A stretch of 64,000 nt of DNA from Segatella baroniae DSM 16972 = JCM 13447 (GCF_000426585.1 NZ_AUFQ01000003.1:62001-126000), one strand, 5' to 3'; shown: positions 1 to 10,037, counted from the first letter of the stretch. A program made the numbers and translations. The notes: generated from the letters alone by a model not told the origin.

Positions 1-354
1 GACCGTCAGCCTGTCGCCGGAAGGGCGGGTCGCTGCCGTCGAGGCGGTCGCGGGCTGCGACACTCTTGCGGCAGCGGCATTCTGCGACGTGGCGGTTGGC
101 TTGTCGCCTGAATCCACTTGTGGAATCATGACATAGTCTCCATGACGAAGCTCATACCCCTCTTGCTTCATCTGCGGATTGGCTTCGAGAAGTTGCGGAA
201 TGGTTATGTCGAATTTCCGGGCTATGCCGTAAATGGTGTCTTTTTTCTTTACTTTATATTTGTCCCGAATGACCAAGGACTGCGCCATCAAGGAGCTGCT
301 TAGGACAAACAGGAAGAGGAGGAAACAACATTTCTTTAGCTGTATCATGATCAT
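1..354 (-). CDS. LysM-domain secreted protein, partial (runs off left edge)
   Basis: An open frame of 118 codons reads leftwards from about 354 and leaves the window without a stop. It begins with a hydrophobic signal peptide (roughly residues 1-24, ending in SSSLMAQS). A LysM module follows (about residues 28-75; visible motifs YKVKKKDTIYGIARKFD and LLEANP), then an Ala/Thr/Ser-rich linker. LysM modules bind GlcNAc in peptidoglycan, so the product is probably periplasmic or envelope-bound. The effector domain lies outside the window. ATG codons at 354 and 348 are both possible starts. A TACTTTTG box on the same strand at 381-374 lies just upstream. The LysM call is firm; the overall function is unknown. 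Confidence 0.8.
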   Translation of the reverse strand, partial: MIMIQLKKCCFLLFLFVLSSSLMAQSLVIRDKYKVKKKDTIYGIARKFDITIPQLLEANPQMKQEGYELRHGDYVMIPQVDSGDKPTATSQNAAAARVSQPATASTAATRPSGDRLTV

Positions 355-373
355 TTGTCATCTGTTTCTATTG

Positions 374-381
374 CAAAAGTA
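374..381 (-). promoter_or_regulatory. Putative -7 box of the LysM gene
   Basis: TACTTTTG on the minus strand matches the Bacteroidetes -7 consensus TAnnTTTG and sits about 20 nt upstream of the start. No convincing -33 box was seen. Confidence 0.45.
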
Positions 382-598
382 GTAAAATAATCGGATAAGA
401 ATAAATAATGTCATGGTTTTTCAGCTCTTTCATGACAATTGTCCATACGAATATCCATACAAAACGGCCGCGCCTTGGCCCAAACCATGTCAAACGGATT
501 GGCGGTTTGCGCCTTATTCCGTTAAACTTTCCATATTCGTGCGCTTGTTACGGCGTTTTTCTGTACCTTTGCTTACTTCAAACAAAGTGACGACTACA

Positions 599-1300
599 AT
601 GAAAAAAGCATTCGTTTTTGCCATTCTCTTGTTGCAGCTGTTCATTTGTCAGGCCCAGACGGTGCCGAGTGTCAGCCCGACAGTGGACATCAGCATTCCC
701 GACAAAGACCCGTTGACCGACCAAACGACCTATACGGGGTCGGCACCGCTGACTTGTCGCTTCAAGGCGAACCCCGCGGACAACAATGGTTGGGACGCTT
801 TTTACGAGTGGCGGTTCTATCGGGGAGAAGACAGGCGGAACCCTTTTTTGCGGCGATATGAGGAAGAGACGACGCTCGGCATCAACTCGTCGGGAGCGCA
901 CTACATACAACTCCACGCCATGTTTGTCCATGACAAAGACACCATAAGGTTTACAGAGGAAGACCTCTCCCCCATCGTCATCAATGTTTATGAGAGCAAG
1001 CTGGAAATGCCCAACGCCTTCTCGCCCAACGGAGACGGCGTGAATGACATATACAAGGCCAAAGCCGGTTATCAAAGTATCGTGGATTTCCACGCTGCGA
1101 TATTCAACCGCTGGGGACAGAAACTGTTCGAGTGGGACGACCCGGCAAAGGGCTGGGACGGCAAAAGCCATGGCAAAGACGTGAAACAGGGCGTCTATTT
1201 CTGTCTCGTGAAGGCCAAGGGGGCGGATGGCAGGGTGTTTGACATAAAGACAGACGTCAACTTATTGAGAGGATACGAAGAAGGAAGCAACAATGAATAA
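599..1300 (+). CDS. Secreted protein with PKD-like region and CHU_C (gliding-motility-associated) C-terminal domain
   Basis: The frame is open from 413, but the ATG at 599 starts a normal signal peptide ([20 protein letters not shown]), giving 233 aa. Residues about 25-130 look like a PKD/Ig-like beta-sandwich ([21 protein letters not shown]). The last ~90 residues match the gliding-motility-associated C-terminal family: [16 protein letters not shown], then [20 protein letters not shown] and [12 protein letters not shown]. This domain family is known as a type B cargo signal for type IX secretion, so surface export is inferred. A TACCTTTG -7 box lies at 564-571. The 3' end overlaps uvrA by 8 bp, which suggests co-transcription. 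The specific role is unknown. Confidence 0.85.
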   Translation: MKKAFVFAILLLQLFICQAQTVPSVSPTVDISIPDKDPLTDQTTYTGSAPLTCRFKANPADNNGWDAFYEWRFYRGEDRRNPFLRRYEEETTLGINSSGAHYIQLHAMFVHDKDTIRFTEEDLSPIVINVYESKLEMPNAFSPNGDGVNDIYKAKAGYQSIVDFHAAIFNRWGQKLFEWDDPAKGWDGKSHGKDVKQGVYFCLVKAKGADGRVFDIKTDVNLLRGYEEGSNNE

Positions 1301-4142
1301 GATAGAAGTCTTGGGCGCGAGAGTCCACAATTTAAAGAACATTGATGTAGAGATACCACGTGGTTCGCTGACCGTCATCACCGGCCTGTCCGGTTCGGGA
1401 AAGTCGTCGCTGGCTTTCGACACGATTTTCGCGGAAGGACAACGCAGGTATATAGAGACGTTTTCGGCCTATGCCCGCAACTTTCTGGGCAACATGGAGC
1501 GCCCGGACGTCGACAAAATCACCGGCCTGAGCCCGGTCATCAGCATAGAACAGAAGACGACCAACAAAAACCCGCGTTCCACCGTGGGAACGACGACGGA
1601 GATTTATGACTATCTGCGCCTGCTATACGCACGTGCAGGAACGGCATACAGCTATGCAACCGGCGAAAAGATGGTCAAATACACGGAGGAAAAGGTCATC
1701 GAAATGATATTCGAAGCCTATGCCGGCAAAGCCATCTACATTCTGGCTCCGCTCGTTCGCAACCGCAAAGGCCACTATCGGGAGCTTTTCGAGAGCATGC
1801 GACGAAAGGGATATCTGTACATGCGCGTGGATGAAGAGATACTGGAAATCACCCGTGGCATGAAGACCGACCGTTACAAGAACCATAATATAGAGGTGGT
1901 CATCGACAAGCTCAAGGCTCCGGAGCCCGGCACGCTGGACGACAAGCAGTCGAAGCAGATAGCCGAGCGGTTGAGGAAGAGCGTGGAGACGGCCATGAAG
2001 CAGGGCGATGGACTCATCATGATACTCGACAAGGAGACGAACGTCGGCAAATACTTTTCCAAAAGACTGATGTGTCTCACTTCGGGAATCTCATACAAAG
2101 CTCCCGCACCCAACATTTTCTCTTTCAACTCGCCCGAAGGGGCTTGTCCGCATTGCAAGGGTCTGGGGTATGTCAATGAGATAGACATGAAAAAGGTCAT
2201 ACCCAACGACATGGCCAACATCCATGAAGGCGGAATCACACCGCTCGGGAAATACAAGAACCAGATGATATTCTGGCAGATAGACGCCATCTTGAAGAAG
2301 CATGGCTTCTCCCTCAAGACGCCCATCAAGGACATTTCCAAGGAAGCCATGGACGAAGTATTGTATGGCAGCTTGGAGAATGTGAAGATTGACAAGGAAC
2401 TCGTCCACACCTCCACCGACTATTTCGTGACTTTCGACGGAATCGTCAAATACATAAAGAATGTGATCGACAATGACGACACGGCTGCCGGACAGAAGTG
2501 GGCCGACCAGTTTCTGGCTGTGGCGGAGTGTCCGGAATGCCACACCCAACGACTCAACAGAGAAGCCTTGTCATACAGGATATGGGACAGGAACATTGCG
2601 GAAGTCGCCAATATGGACATCCTGGACTTGAAGGAGTGGACAGACCATGTGAAAGAACACATGGAGCCACAACAGAAGACTATTGCGGAAGAGATTCTGA
2701 AAGAAATCAGTACCCGAATCAGTTTCCTGCTCGACGTGGGCCTGAACTACCTGAGCCTGAACCGGCCGAGTGCCTCTCTATCAGGCGGCGAAAGCCAGCG
2801 CATCAGGCTGGCCACGCAAATCGGCAGCCAACTGGTGAATGTCCTATACATATTGGACGAGCCGAGTATCGGCCTGCACCAGCGGGACAACGAACGTCTG
2901 ATCAACTCCCTGAAAGAATTGAGGGACTTGGGAAATACCGTTATCGTCGTCGAACACGACAAGGACATGATGCTGGCTGCCGACTGGATTATCGACATTG
3001 GCCCCAAAGCAGGTCGCAAGGGAGGTCAGGTCGTCTTCCAAGGCACGCCGCAGGACATGCTGAAGACGCATACCATAACGGCGCAATTCCTGAACGGAGA
3101 GCAGGAAATCAAGATTCCAGAGCGGCGAAGGAAAGGCAATGGGAAGGCAATCAGAATCTTGAATGCCAGCGGGAACAACCTGAAGCATATCGACGCGGAA
3201 TTTCCTTTAGGCGAGTTGATTGTCGTCACAGGCGTTTCGGGGTCGGGCAAGTCGACTTTGATTAACGAAACCTTGCAACCCATTCTGTCACAGCACTTCT
3301 ATCGCTCTTTGAAAAAGCCCATGCCATACGGGGCCATCGAGGGGATGGACAATATTGACAAGATAGTCAATGTAGACCAAAGTCCCATCGGCAGGACGCC
3401 ACGCAGCAATCCCGCCACCTATACGGGTGTTTTCAGCGATATCAGGTCGCTGTTCGTCAACCTCCCCGAAGCAAAGATAAGGGGGTACAAGCCCGGACGG
3501 TTCTCATTCAACGTTAAAGGCGGCCGATGTGAGGCGTGCGGGGGCAACGGTTACCGAAGCATTGAGATGAATTTCCTCCCCAATGTCCTCGTTCCCTGCG
3601 AAGTATGTCATGGAAAACGCTACAACCGTGAGACGCTTGAAGTGAGATATAAGGGTAAAAGCATTGCCGATGTGCTGGACATGACCATCAACCAAGCCGT
3701 CGACTTCTTTGAGAATGTGCCCAACATCCTGAACAAGATAAAGACCCTACAGGATGTAGGACTCGGCTATATAAAGCTGGGGCAAAGTTCCACGACCCTG
3801 TCGGGGGGCGAGAGCCAGCGCGTGAAACTGGCGACGGAACTGTCAAAGCGCGACACAGGGAAAACACTATACATCCTGGATGAGCCGACAACCGGTCTGC
3901 ACTTTGAAGACATCAGAATCTTGATGGATGTACTTCAAACGTTGGTAAACAGAGGCAATACCGTCATCATCATCGAACATAACCTCGACGTAATCAAGCT
4001 GGCAGACCATATCATCGACATCGGCCTGGAGGGAGGAAGGAATGGCGGCACCATCCTTTTCGAGGGGACGCCCGAAGAGATGGCCCAAACAAACGTAGGC
4101 TACACGGCTAAATTCCTGGCACAAGAACTGGCCATGAAATAA
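1293..4142 (+). CDS. uvrA: Excinuclease ABC subunit A (UvrA)
   Basis: At 949 aa this is the usual UvrA length. It is the damage-recognition ATPase of nucleotide excision repair, acting with UvrB in the cytoplasm. Two ABC ATPase modules are visible: Walker [10 protein letters not shown] (residues 31-39) and GVSGSGKST in the second half, each with an LSGGESQR signature and Walker B motifs [13 protein letters not shown] and [13 protein letters not shown]. The C-terminal zinc module is intact ([18 protein letters not shown]). The N-terminal zinc site is incomplete: CPHC is present at 285-288, but the partner pair is reduced to one Cys near residue 260 (MCLTSG). The start overlaps the CHU_C gene by 8 bp. 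Confidence 0.98.
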   Translation: MNKIEVLGARVHNLKNIDVEIPRGSLTVITGLSGSGKSSLAFDTIFAEGQRRYIETFSAYARNFLGNMERPDVDKITGLSPVISIEQKTTNKNPRSTVGTTTEIYDYLRLLYARAGTAYSYATGEKMVKYTEEKVIEMIFEAYAGKAIYILAPLVRNRKGHYRELFESMRRKGYLYMRVDEEILEITRGMKTDRYKNHNIEVVIDKLKAPEPGTLDDKQSKQIAERLRKSVETAMKQGDGLIMILDKETNVGKYFSKRLMCLTSGISYKAPAPNIFSFNSPEGACPHCKGLGYVNEIDMKKVIPNDMANIHEGGITPLGKYKNQMIFWQIDAILKKHGFSLKTPIKDISKEAMDEVLYGSLENVKIDKELVHTSTDYFVTFDGIVKYIKNVIDNDDTAAGQKWADQFLAVAECPECHTQRLNREALSYRIWDRNIAEVANMDILDLKEWTDHVKEHMEPQQKTIAEEILKEISTRISFLLDVGLNYLSLNRPSASLSGGESQRIRLATQIGSQLVNVLYILDEPSIGLHQRDNERLINSLKELRDLGNTVIVVEHDKDMMLAADWIIDIGPKAGRKGGQVVFQGTPQDMLKTHTITAQFLNGEQEIKIPERRRKGNGKAIRILNASGNNLKHIDAEFPLGELIVVTGVSGSGKSTLINETLQPILSQHFYRSLKKPMPYGAIEGMDNIDKIVNVDQSPIGRTPRSNPATYTGVFSDIRSLFVNLPEAKIRGYKPGRFSFNVKGGRCEACGGNGYRSIEMNFLPNVLVPCEVCHGKRYNRETLEVRYKGKSIADVLDMTINQAVDFFENVPNILNKIKTLQDVGLGYIKLGQSSTTLSGGESQRVKLATELSKRDTGKTLYILDEPTTGLHFEDIRILMDVLQTLVNRGNTVIIIEHNLDVIKLADHIIDIGLEGGRNGGTILFEGTPEEMAQTNVGYTAKFLAQELAMK

Positions 4143-4174
4143 TTGTGAAAATAAACCACGCCGAGATTAATAGC

Positions 4175-4220
4175 CGTTAATGACGTTAACATGTTCGTTA
4201 AAATGGGATAAATATTAACG
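4175..4220. repeat. Cluster of CGTTAA motifs upstream of htrA
   Basis: CGTTAA occurs at 4175-4180, 4184-4189 and 4196-4201, and inverted (TTAACG) at 4215-4220, just upstream of the htrA -33 box. The dense spacing suggests possible operator sites. No regulator is identified. Confidence 0.35.
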
Positions 4221-4228
4221 CAGATTGC

Positions 4229-4258
4229 TTTGTTTTCAACTTAATGATTTTATATTTG
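4229..4258 (+). promoter_or_regulatory. htrA promoter (TTTG-N18-TATATTTG)
   Basis: TTTG at 4229-4232 and TATATTTG at 4251-4258 match the Bacteroidetes -33/-7 consensus. The 5' leader to htrA would be about 100 nt. Confidence 0.65.
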
Positions 4259-4362
4259 CAACCAAACAAAACGCCTATTGATTCGTATTTAACAATTCAA
4301 TCGGCGTTGGTTTACAATAAGGACACAACACAGATAAAGAATAACATTAGATAAACAAGCGT

Positions 4363-5841
4363 ATGAAAAAGCATTCTAATTTGATTTTGACGGCCATGTG
4401 TGTCACCGCATTGGCCTTTTCTGCCGGGAGTTTCATGAAAGTGAATGCGGCAAAGAATACCGAATCGTCGGCAATGGGACAGCCTGTAGACCTCACCTAT
4501 GCGGCCGACAAGGCACTCCCGGCCGTCGTTCATATCAAATATGTTCAGAACTCGAAGATTCAGACGGTGGATGTTCAAAGCGATCCGTTCGAAGATTTCT
4601 TCGGTCCGTTTGGATTCTTCGGCAATCCGAATCAAGGAAACGGCGGCACACGGAAGCAACGGGTGCAGACGCCGAAAAGAGAAGCGACCGGCAGTGGCGT
4701 CATCATCAGCCAGGACGGCTACATCGTGACCAACAACCACGTCGTGAACGGTGCTGACGAGTTGACCGTGACGCTGAACGACAACAAGGAATTTTCTGCC
4801 AAGATTATCGGAACAGATCCCACTACGGACCTGGCGCTGATAAAAATCAACGGAAAGAACCTCCCGACGCTTCCCATCGGTGACAGCGAAAAGCTGAAAG
4901 TGGGCGAATGGGTGCTCGCGGTCGGCAATCCCTACAACCTGAGTTCCACGGTGACCGCAGGTATCGTAAGTGCCAAAGCCCGCTCGCTGAGCGGCAGTGC
5001 CGAAGGTCCGAGCGTGGCAAGTTTCATACAGACAGACGCTGCCATCAACCCGGGAAACTCCGGCGGTGCGCTTGTCAACACCAAGGGTGAACTTGTGGGT
5101 ATCAACACCATGCTCTACTCACAGACAGGGTCTTACAGTGGCTACGGCTTCGCCATCCCCACGACAATCATGAACAAGGTTGTGGCAGACCTGAAGGAGT
5201 ACGGCACCGTACAGAGAGCGGTTCTCGGTATCAAGGGCGGTGACGTTCTGGACTACATCAACAACGAAAAGGAAAACAACAAGCGTGTAGACCTGGGTAC
5301 GAATGAAGGCGTTTATGTAGGCTCCGTCGAAGAAGGAAGCGCAGCCGCCAGTGCGGGTGTACAGAAAGGCGACGTCATCACCAAGGTGGATGAGAAGAAT
5401 ATCACCAAGATTTCCGAGCTTCAAGAATACTTGTCGAAGAAACGGCCGGGAGACAAGGTGACAATCACCTTCCTGCACAACAAGGAAAAGAAGTCGAAGA
5501 CGGTCACTTTGAAAAATGCCCAAGGCAACACCAAGGTTGTAAAGACGGCCGATTTGGACATCCTCGGTGCCAGCTTCAAGCCGGTGGGCAAGGATATCAA
5601 AGAGCAACTTGACATTACTTTCGGCTTGGAGGTCACGAAAGTGGAAAAGGGCGCCATCAAAGATGGAGGCATTGGAACCGGTTTTGTGATTCTATATGCC
5701 AACGACAAGCCCATCAAGACGATAGCCGACCTGCAGGAAGCAGTGAAGGTTGCGTCGACGAGCAAAGACCCCGTCCTTATCATCAAGGGCATGTGGCCTA
5801 CAGGAAAACAAGACTATAAGGTAGTGAAAGTAGGCGAATAG
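4363..5841 (+). CDS. htrA: Do/HtrA family periplasmic serine protease (DegP/DegQ-like)
   Basis: This 492-aa protein starts with a signal peptide (MKKHSNLILTAMCVTALAFSAG). A trypsin-like domain follows, with an apparent triad His126 (TNNHVVNGAD), Asp156 (DPTTDLALIKI) and Ser233 (NPGNSGGALVN). Two PDZ domains occupy roughly residues 285-390 and 400-490. HtrA proteases degrade or refold misfolded envelope proteins. A Gly- and Asn-rich stretch (about residues 75-95) corresponds to the Q-linker/LA loop. It has its own promoter and a strong terminator, so it is probably monocistronic. The CGTTAA cluster upstream may carry stress regulation. DegP versus DegQ cannot be decided from sequence alone. 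Confidence 0.96.
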   Translation: MKKHSNLILTAMCVTALAFSAGSFMKVNAAKNTESSAMGQPVDLTYAADKALPAVVHIKYVQNSKIQTVDVQSDPFEDFFGPFGFFGNPNQGNGGTRKQRVQTPKREATGSGVIISQDGYIVTNNHVVNGADELTVTLNDNKEFSAKIIGTDPTTDLALIKINGKNLPTLPIGDSEKLKVGEWVLAVGNPYNLSSTVTAGIVSAKARSLSGSAEGPSVASFIQTDAAINPGNSGGALVNTKGELVGINTMLYSQTGSYSGYGFAIPTTIMNKVVADLKEYGTVQRAVLGIKGGDVLDYINNEKENNKRVDLGTNEGVYVGSVEEGSAAASAGVQKGDVITKVDEKNITKISELQEYLSKKRPGDKVTITFLHNKEKKSKTVTLKNAQGNTKVVKTADLDILGASFKPVGKDIKEQLDITFGLEVTKVEKGAIKDGGIGTGFVILYANDKPIKTIADLQEAVKVASTSKDPVLIIKGMWPTGKQDYKVVKVGE

Positions 5842-5867
5842 CGGTTCAGAATCCAACGAAAACATCG

Positions 5868-5913
5868 GGTTGCATATTGTTTGCGGAAAGCAAAAATATG
5901 CAACCTTTTGTTT
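5868..5913 (+). terminator. Rho-independent terminator after htrA
   Basis: A perfect 11-bp stem (GGTTGCATATT at 5868-5878 with AATATGCAACC at 5895-5905) is followed by TTTTGTTT. Confidence 0.85.
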
Positions 5914-5939
5914 ATAAACAAGTAAATCGCTATCGAAAA

Positions 5940-5971
5940 TTTGCAGAAAATAAAATAAAACCTTACATTTG
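5940..5971 (+). promoter_or_regulatory. rpoD promoter (TTTG-N20-TACATTTG)
   Basis: TTTG at 5940-5943, a 20-nt spacer, then TACATTTG at 5964-5971. This leaves a leader of about 20 nt before the ATG at 5999. Confidence 0.75.
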
Positions 5972-5998
5972 CAACCACGCATGCAAAATTAACACTTA

Positions 5999-6862
5999 AT
6001 GAGACAACTGAAAATCACGAAATCTATCACGAATCGAGAGAGCGCATCTCTTGACAAGTATCTACAGGAAATCGGTCGCGAAGAGCTGATTACTGTAGAA
6101 GAGGAGATTGAATTGGCACAAAGGATCAGGAAGGGCGACCGCAAGGCGCTGGAAAAACTGACCAAGGCCAATCTCAGATTTGTGGTTTCAGTGGCCAAAC
6201 AGTATCAGAATCAGGGACTCAGCCTTCCGGATTTGATCAACGAAGGCAATGTTGGACTGATCAAAGCGGCGGAAAAGTTTGATGAAACAAGGGGCTTCAA
6301 GTTCATTTCATACGCGGTATGGTGGATCAGGCAAAGCATTCTGCAAGCAATCGCCGAACAAAGTCGAATCGTAAGATTGCCCCTCAACCAAGTGGGGTCG
6401 GTGAATAAAATCAATCGCATACTCAGTAAGTTTGAACAGGAAAACGAACGACGTCCCAACATCGAAGAGATTGCCGACAGCATAGACTTGTCTGAGGAGA
6501 AGATCGAAGAGGCTTTGAAGGTCAACGGAAGGCATATCTCTGTCGATGCGCCATTTGCCGAAGGCGAAGAGAACGGATTGCTCGACATTCTACCAAACAC
6601 GGATGCGCCGTCGGCCGACACAGAGCTGGTGAAAGAATCGCTTCGCGAGGAAATCGGACGAGCCCTGAACCACCTGAACGAGAGGGAGAGGAATGTCATC
6701 GAAGCTTTCTTTGGCATAGGAATGCCCGAAATGACACTGGAGGAGATAGGCGACAAATATGACTTGACACGAGAACGGGTTCGACAAATAAAGGAAAAGG
6801 CAATCCGACGTCTTCGTCACAATACGCAAAATAAAATGCTGAGGTCTTATCTCGGACGATAG
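5999..6862 (+). CDS. rpoD: Primary RNA polymerase sigma-70 factor (RpoD/SigA)
   Basis: At 287 aa it has the compact form of the Bacteroidetes primary sigma factor and lacks region 1.1. Region 1.2 is at about residues 15-45 ([16 protein letters not shown]). Region 2 contains [20 protein letters not shown] and the -10 recognition helix [15 protein letters not shown]. Region 3 follows, and region 4 carries the helix-turn-helix [20 protein letters not shown] near the C-terminus. It directs transcription from the TTTG/TAnnTTTG promoters seen across this window. Its own promoter is of that type, so autoregulation is possible. It is followed 11 bp later by a small secreted-protein gene and a shared terminator. 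Confidence 0.96.
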   Translation: MRQLKITKSITNRESASLDKYLQEIGREELITVEEEIELAQRIRKGDRKALEKLTKANLRFVVSVAKQYQNQGLSLPDLINEGNVGLIKAAEKFDETRGFKFISYAVWWIRQSILQAIAEQSRIVRLPLNQVGSVNKINRILSKFEQENERRPNIEEIADSIDLSEEKIEEALKVNGRHISVDAPFAEGEENGLLDILPNTDAPSADTELVKESLREEIGRALNHLNERERNVIEAFFGIGMPEMTLEEIGDKYDLTRERVRQIKEKAIRRLRHNTQNKMLRSYLGR

Positions 6863-6873
6863 ACACGCATTGA

Positions 6874-7359
6874 ATGATTATGATTATGAAACTAAAAGGA
6901 TTATATCTAACAGCACTTTTGCTTTGCAGCTGCTTTGCAGCAACGGCCAAGAATATTGCAACCAAAGGATATTTGTTTGGCTTTGCATCGTCTTTTAATG
7001 ATTCCATCGTGTATTTCACAAACATACAGGAGGTGGACTCCGTGTGGATTAACACGAAAACCAAGTTCCTATACAGCCGCGAAAACTACTCTTATCAGTT
7101 GCGGGACCACTTGAGGGACAACGGGATGGATGCGCCTACTTGCGTCACGGTGTTCTCAACGAATCGCAAGGACATCGAGAAAAAATACATCAATCTGAAG
7201 AGAAGATACACTTCCAACAAGAGACAAAGTTACATTGTCAAATATCTGACGGATGAGAACTTCCAATTCAGGGCCATTCCTTTCGAAAACGATGAAAGTC
7301 AAGACGTGACGACGCCTGTCAAAAAAGCGAGGAAAGGCCAAAAGAACAAGCGCAAATGA
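6874..7359 (+). CDS. Small secreted protein of unknown function, basic C-terminus
   Basis: I do not recognise a family. The start has three in-frame ATGs (6874, 6880, 6886); the last gives the most normal signal peptide (MKLKGLYLTALLLCSCFA). The mature part, about 135 aa, has no membrane segment or known catalytic motif. It ends in a Lys/Arg-rich tail (KKARKGQKNKRK). Cys residues in the signal region (LCSCF) could act as a lipobox, so a lipoprotein is possible. It lies 11 bp after rpoD and before a terminator, so it is likely co-transcribed with the sigma gene; the functional link is unclear. Confidence 0.75.
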   Translation: MIMIMKLKGLYLTALLLCSCFAATAKNIATKGYLFGFASSFNDSIVYFTNIQEVDSVWINTKTKFLYSRENYSYQLRDHLRDNGMDAPTCVTVFSTNRKDIEKKYINLKRRYTSNKRQSYIVKYLTDENFQFRAIPFENDESQDVTTPVKKARKGQKNKRK

Positions 7360-7418
7360 CGTTCATGCTTGCAACATGGCATTGCGTCGGACTGGAAGTT
7401 TGACAATAGCGACAACGT

Positions 7419-7454
7419 AGAGAGGGGGCAATTTCTGCTCCCTCTCTTGTTTTT
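7419..7454 (+). terminator. Terminator of the rpoD transcript
   Basis: A 12-bp stem, AGAGAGGGGGCA (7419-7430) with TGCTCCCTCTCT (7436-7447), has one G-T pair and a 5-nt loop, followed by TGTTTTT. Confidence 0.8.
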
Positions 7455-7798
7455 CAGGGCTGTAAATCGCCAAGCAGACTCCAAACGCTCGCCCTGAATG
7501 GAAATCCTTGCACTCCATGTTGCGCCTTCATGAGCCTCGACCGCCGGCAGGAACGGCAGATGCGGGAATTGGGAATGCGGCGGCCTGTCGGCAAGAGGAT
7601 GGCGGTTGTCGGCTTGTCGTTGAGCTTTTACACGCCAAGAAGCCTGCTTTCAGCTTGTAAAAGCTGCGCTTTCACAAGCTGAAAGTCATGCTGTTGTACG
7701 GTCAAATGGGGCTTTCTGCGTGTAGGGTGTACTTTGTTATGGCATAAAAATTGACCTGTTACCCAAAAGTAGCCTTGCCGTTAGCATTTGATTACAGG
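7455..7798. other. Intergenic region without a gene; holds a 22-bp repeat array
   Basis: No coding signal was seen between the rpoD-unit terminator and the dipeptidyl peptidase stop. The right half contains the periodic array listed separately; the remainder shows nothing recognisable. Confidence 0.6.
7618..7728. repeat. 22-bp periodic repeat array, locus 1
   Basis: About five imperfect units of 22-23 nt, for example 7640-7661 (AGCCTGCTTTCAGCTTGTAA core), 7662-7684 and 7685-7706. Units tend to end in AAA and contain a TGC-TTTC-like core. Several can fold on themselves or pair with a neighbour. The same periodicity occurs at 20941-21074, 25977-26087 and 51677-51787. Confidence 0.6.
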
Positions 7799-10003
7799 CT
7801 ATTTCAGGTTGCTGATAAAGAAATTGCTTATCTGGCGCAACAGATGTTTTCTCGTGTTTCCACCATAAATGCTGTGGTTGCGGTTCGTATAGTAGATTTC
7901 CTTGAAATCCTTGTCGGCCTGTACGAGTGCTTCGGCATATTCAAACGTGTTCTGCGGGTGGACATTGTCGTCCGCCACGCCATGACAGAGCAGCAAGGCG
8001 CCCGACAAGTGTGCCGCGCGGCTGATGGGATTGTCGCCATATCCCTCGGGATTTTCTTTGGGTGTACGCATGTATCGCTCGGTGTAGACAGAGTCATAGA
8101 ACCGCCAGTTGGTCGGAGGAGCTACAGCCACACCAGCTTTAAACACGGCCTGTCCGTCGCTCATGCTCATCAGCGTGTTGAACCCTCCAAAGCTCCATCC
8201 CCATATACCCATGCGCGAGCCATCTACATAGGGCTGTCGGCCAAGCCACAAGGCCGTTTCCACCTGGTCTTTGGATTCCAATGCCCCCAAATGCAGATAG
8301 GTGCATTTCTCAAAAGCGGAGCCGCGGCCGCCCGTTCCTCTGCCATCGACACACACGACGATGAAGCCCTGTTGCGCCAGATAGGAGTCGAAGGCTCCCC
8401 CCTGCCCCATGCTGCCTGCCGACCAGCTGTTTTTCACCTGCTGCGAACCTGGGCCGCTATACTGGTACATGATGACCGGATAACGCTTGGAAGCGTCGAA
8501 GTCCAAGGGCTTTACCATCCAACCGTCCAGCTTCGTTCCATCGGTTGTGACGAATGAAAAGGGTTCGCGCGCGGCAAAGCCATATTCCTTGGCCAGTTGC
8601 CTCAACGCCGCGTTCTGTTCAAGGGTCAGGACTTTCTTGCCGGTATTGGTCACGACTTCGTACTGGTAGGGCGTGGCATAATCGCTCCACATGTTTATAA
8701 AGTATTGGAAGTCACCGGAAAACACCGCATCGTTCCATCCCTCCTTGCCGGTGATTCGCTCTTCTTTGCCATTCTTGTGGGCAACGAAGACCTGCCTGTC
8801 ATGGCTGTTGATGGAAGCAGCCTGATAATAAACGTCTCCCGTCTTCTCGTCAAAGCCATAGACCTCCGTAATGTCAAAGTCGCCATTGCCTATCTTGCGT
8901 TTCAACGTACCATTCATGGTGTATTCATACAAGTGCATGTAGCCGTCACGGTCGCTTGGCAGCAAGATGCTGCCTGCTCCGATTTGAACTTGTTCCATGG
9001 ACTCCTCCTTCACATATTTGTCCGCTTTTTCCTTTATCAGCAGTTGCGACAGGGTTGTGCGTGGATTGACGGCATATAGATTCAAGACATCCTGATGGCG
9101 ATTCATCGTAAACACGATGATTTTGGCCGGGTCTTTCGTCGACTTGATGCGGGGCATGTAGCCGTCTTCGTCCAGTGGCACCTGAAGCCGATTTGTCTTG
9201 TGCGACTGGATGTCGTATGCCCATGCCGAGACTTTCGCATTGACTTCGCCGGCTTTGGGATACTTGTAGGTGTACAGGCCCGGGTAGGTGCTGTATTCAG
9301 ACCGCGTCGGGTGAGAACCTTCAAACATCTGTAAAGAATATTCCTTCACATTGCTCTCGTCATATTTAATCCAACAAATCATCGTTCCGTCGGCATTGAA
9401 CGTGAGCGAGGACTTTGTAGAAAACTCTTCCTCATTCACCCAATCGGGAAGTCCGTTGATGATTCCGTTGATCTTGCCATCCTTCGTAACCTGCGACTCG
9501 GCATTGTCATACAACAACTTCACCAGATAGATGTTGTTGGCCCGCACGAATGCCACTTGCCGACCGTCAGGCGACCATACAGGAGCCTGTTGCGAGCCGT
9601 TGGTCGACAAGCGTTCCAACTTTCGGCTCCTGATGGTGTAGAGATAGTACTCGGCCTTGAAGGAGCGACGATAAATCCTCTTGGTTTGCGTCTGCACCAA
9701 AAGACGAGAGCCATCGGGAGATGGTATGTAGCCCTCCACCCGTGAAATGGATTCGCCAAGCGTATGGCTTGCGTCAAACAAGACGTTCGACAATTTGCCC
9801 GTTTTAAAGGAATAAAGCTCTATTCGCTTTTGGTCATCACTGATGCAGGCATATTGGTCGGTTCCGGCTATGGGACGGATGTTGCTGATCGTTCGAGCCG
9901 CGAACTTTCCCGACGTGACATCGGCTATCGTCAATTTCTCATAAGCCACCATACGAAGCGCTACGCAGAAAAGCGCAGCATACAAAAAGGCGAATCTTTT
10001 CAT
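7799..10003 (-). CDS. Dipeptidyl peptidase IV (S9B family)
   Basis: This 734-aa protein has an N-terminal signal peptide (about 1-20), an eight-bladed beta-propeller region (about 40-500) and a C-terminal alpha/beta-hydrolase. Predicted catalytic residues are Ser604 (GWSFGGFN, where many homologues have GWSYGG), Asp678 (HGVADDNVH) and His710 (NRNHSIYGG). The N-terminal substrate-anchoring double Glu is seen in DWVNEEEF. The family removes X-Pro dipeptides, and oral and gut Bacteroidales use it for peptide nutrition. It has its own promoter, overlapping a divergent one, and no terminator-like hairpin was noted downstream. Periplasmic or outer-membrane location is inferred. Confidence 0.95.
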   Translation of the reverse strand: MKRFAFLYAALFCVALRMVAYEKLTIADVTSGKFAARTISNIRPIAGTDQYACISDDQKRIELYSFKTGKLSNVLFDASHTLGESISRVEGYIPSPDGSRLLVQTQTKRIYRRSFKAEYYLYTIRSRKLERLSTNGSQQAPVWSPDGRQVAFVRANNIYLVKLLYDNAESQVTKDGKINGIINGLPDWVNEEEFSTKSSLTFNADGTMICWIKYDESNVKEYSLQMFEGSHPTRSEYSTYPGLYTYKYPKAGEVNAKVSAWAYDIQSHKTNRLQVPLDEDGYMPRIKSTKDPAKIIVFTMNRHQDVLNLYAVNPRTTLSQLLIKEKADKYVKEESMEQVQIGAGSILLPSDRDGYMHLYEYTMNGTLKRKIGNGDFDITEVYGFDEKTGDVYYQAASINSHDRQVFVAHKNGKEERITGKEGWNDAVFSGDFQYFINMWSDYATPYQYEVVTNTGKKVLTLEQNAALRQLAKEYGFAAREPFSFVTTDGTKLDGWMVKPLDFDASKRYPVIMYQYSGPGSQQVKNSWSAGSMGQGGAFDSYLAQQGFIVVCVDGRGTGGRGSAFEKCTYLHLGALESKDQVETALWLGRQPYVDGSRMGIWGWSFGGFNTLMSMSDGQAVFKAGVAVAPPTNWRFYDSVYTERYMRTPKENPEGYGDNPISRAAHLSGALLLCHGVADDNVHPQNTFEYAEALVQADKDFKEIYYTNRNHSIYGGNTRKHLLRQISNFFISNLK

Positions 10004-10037
10004 TTAATCATCTAATTAATTGTTATATATTGTATAG

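Noticed and set aside
413..598. N-terminal extension of the CHU_C-domain gene
   Set aside because: The extension lacks conserved sequence, covers a promoter-like box and would hide the signal peptide.
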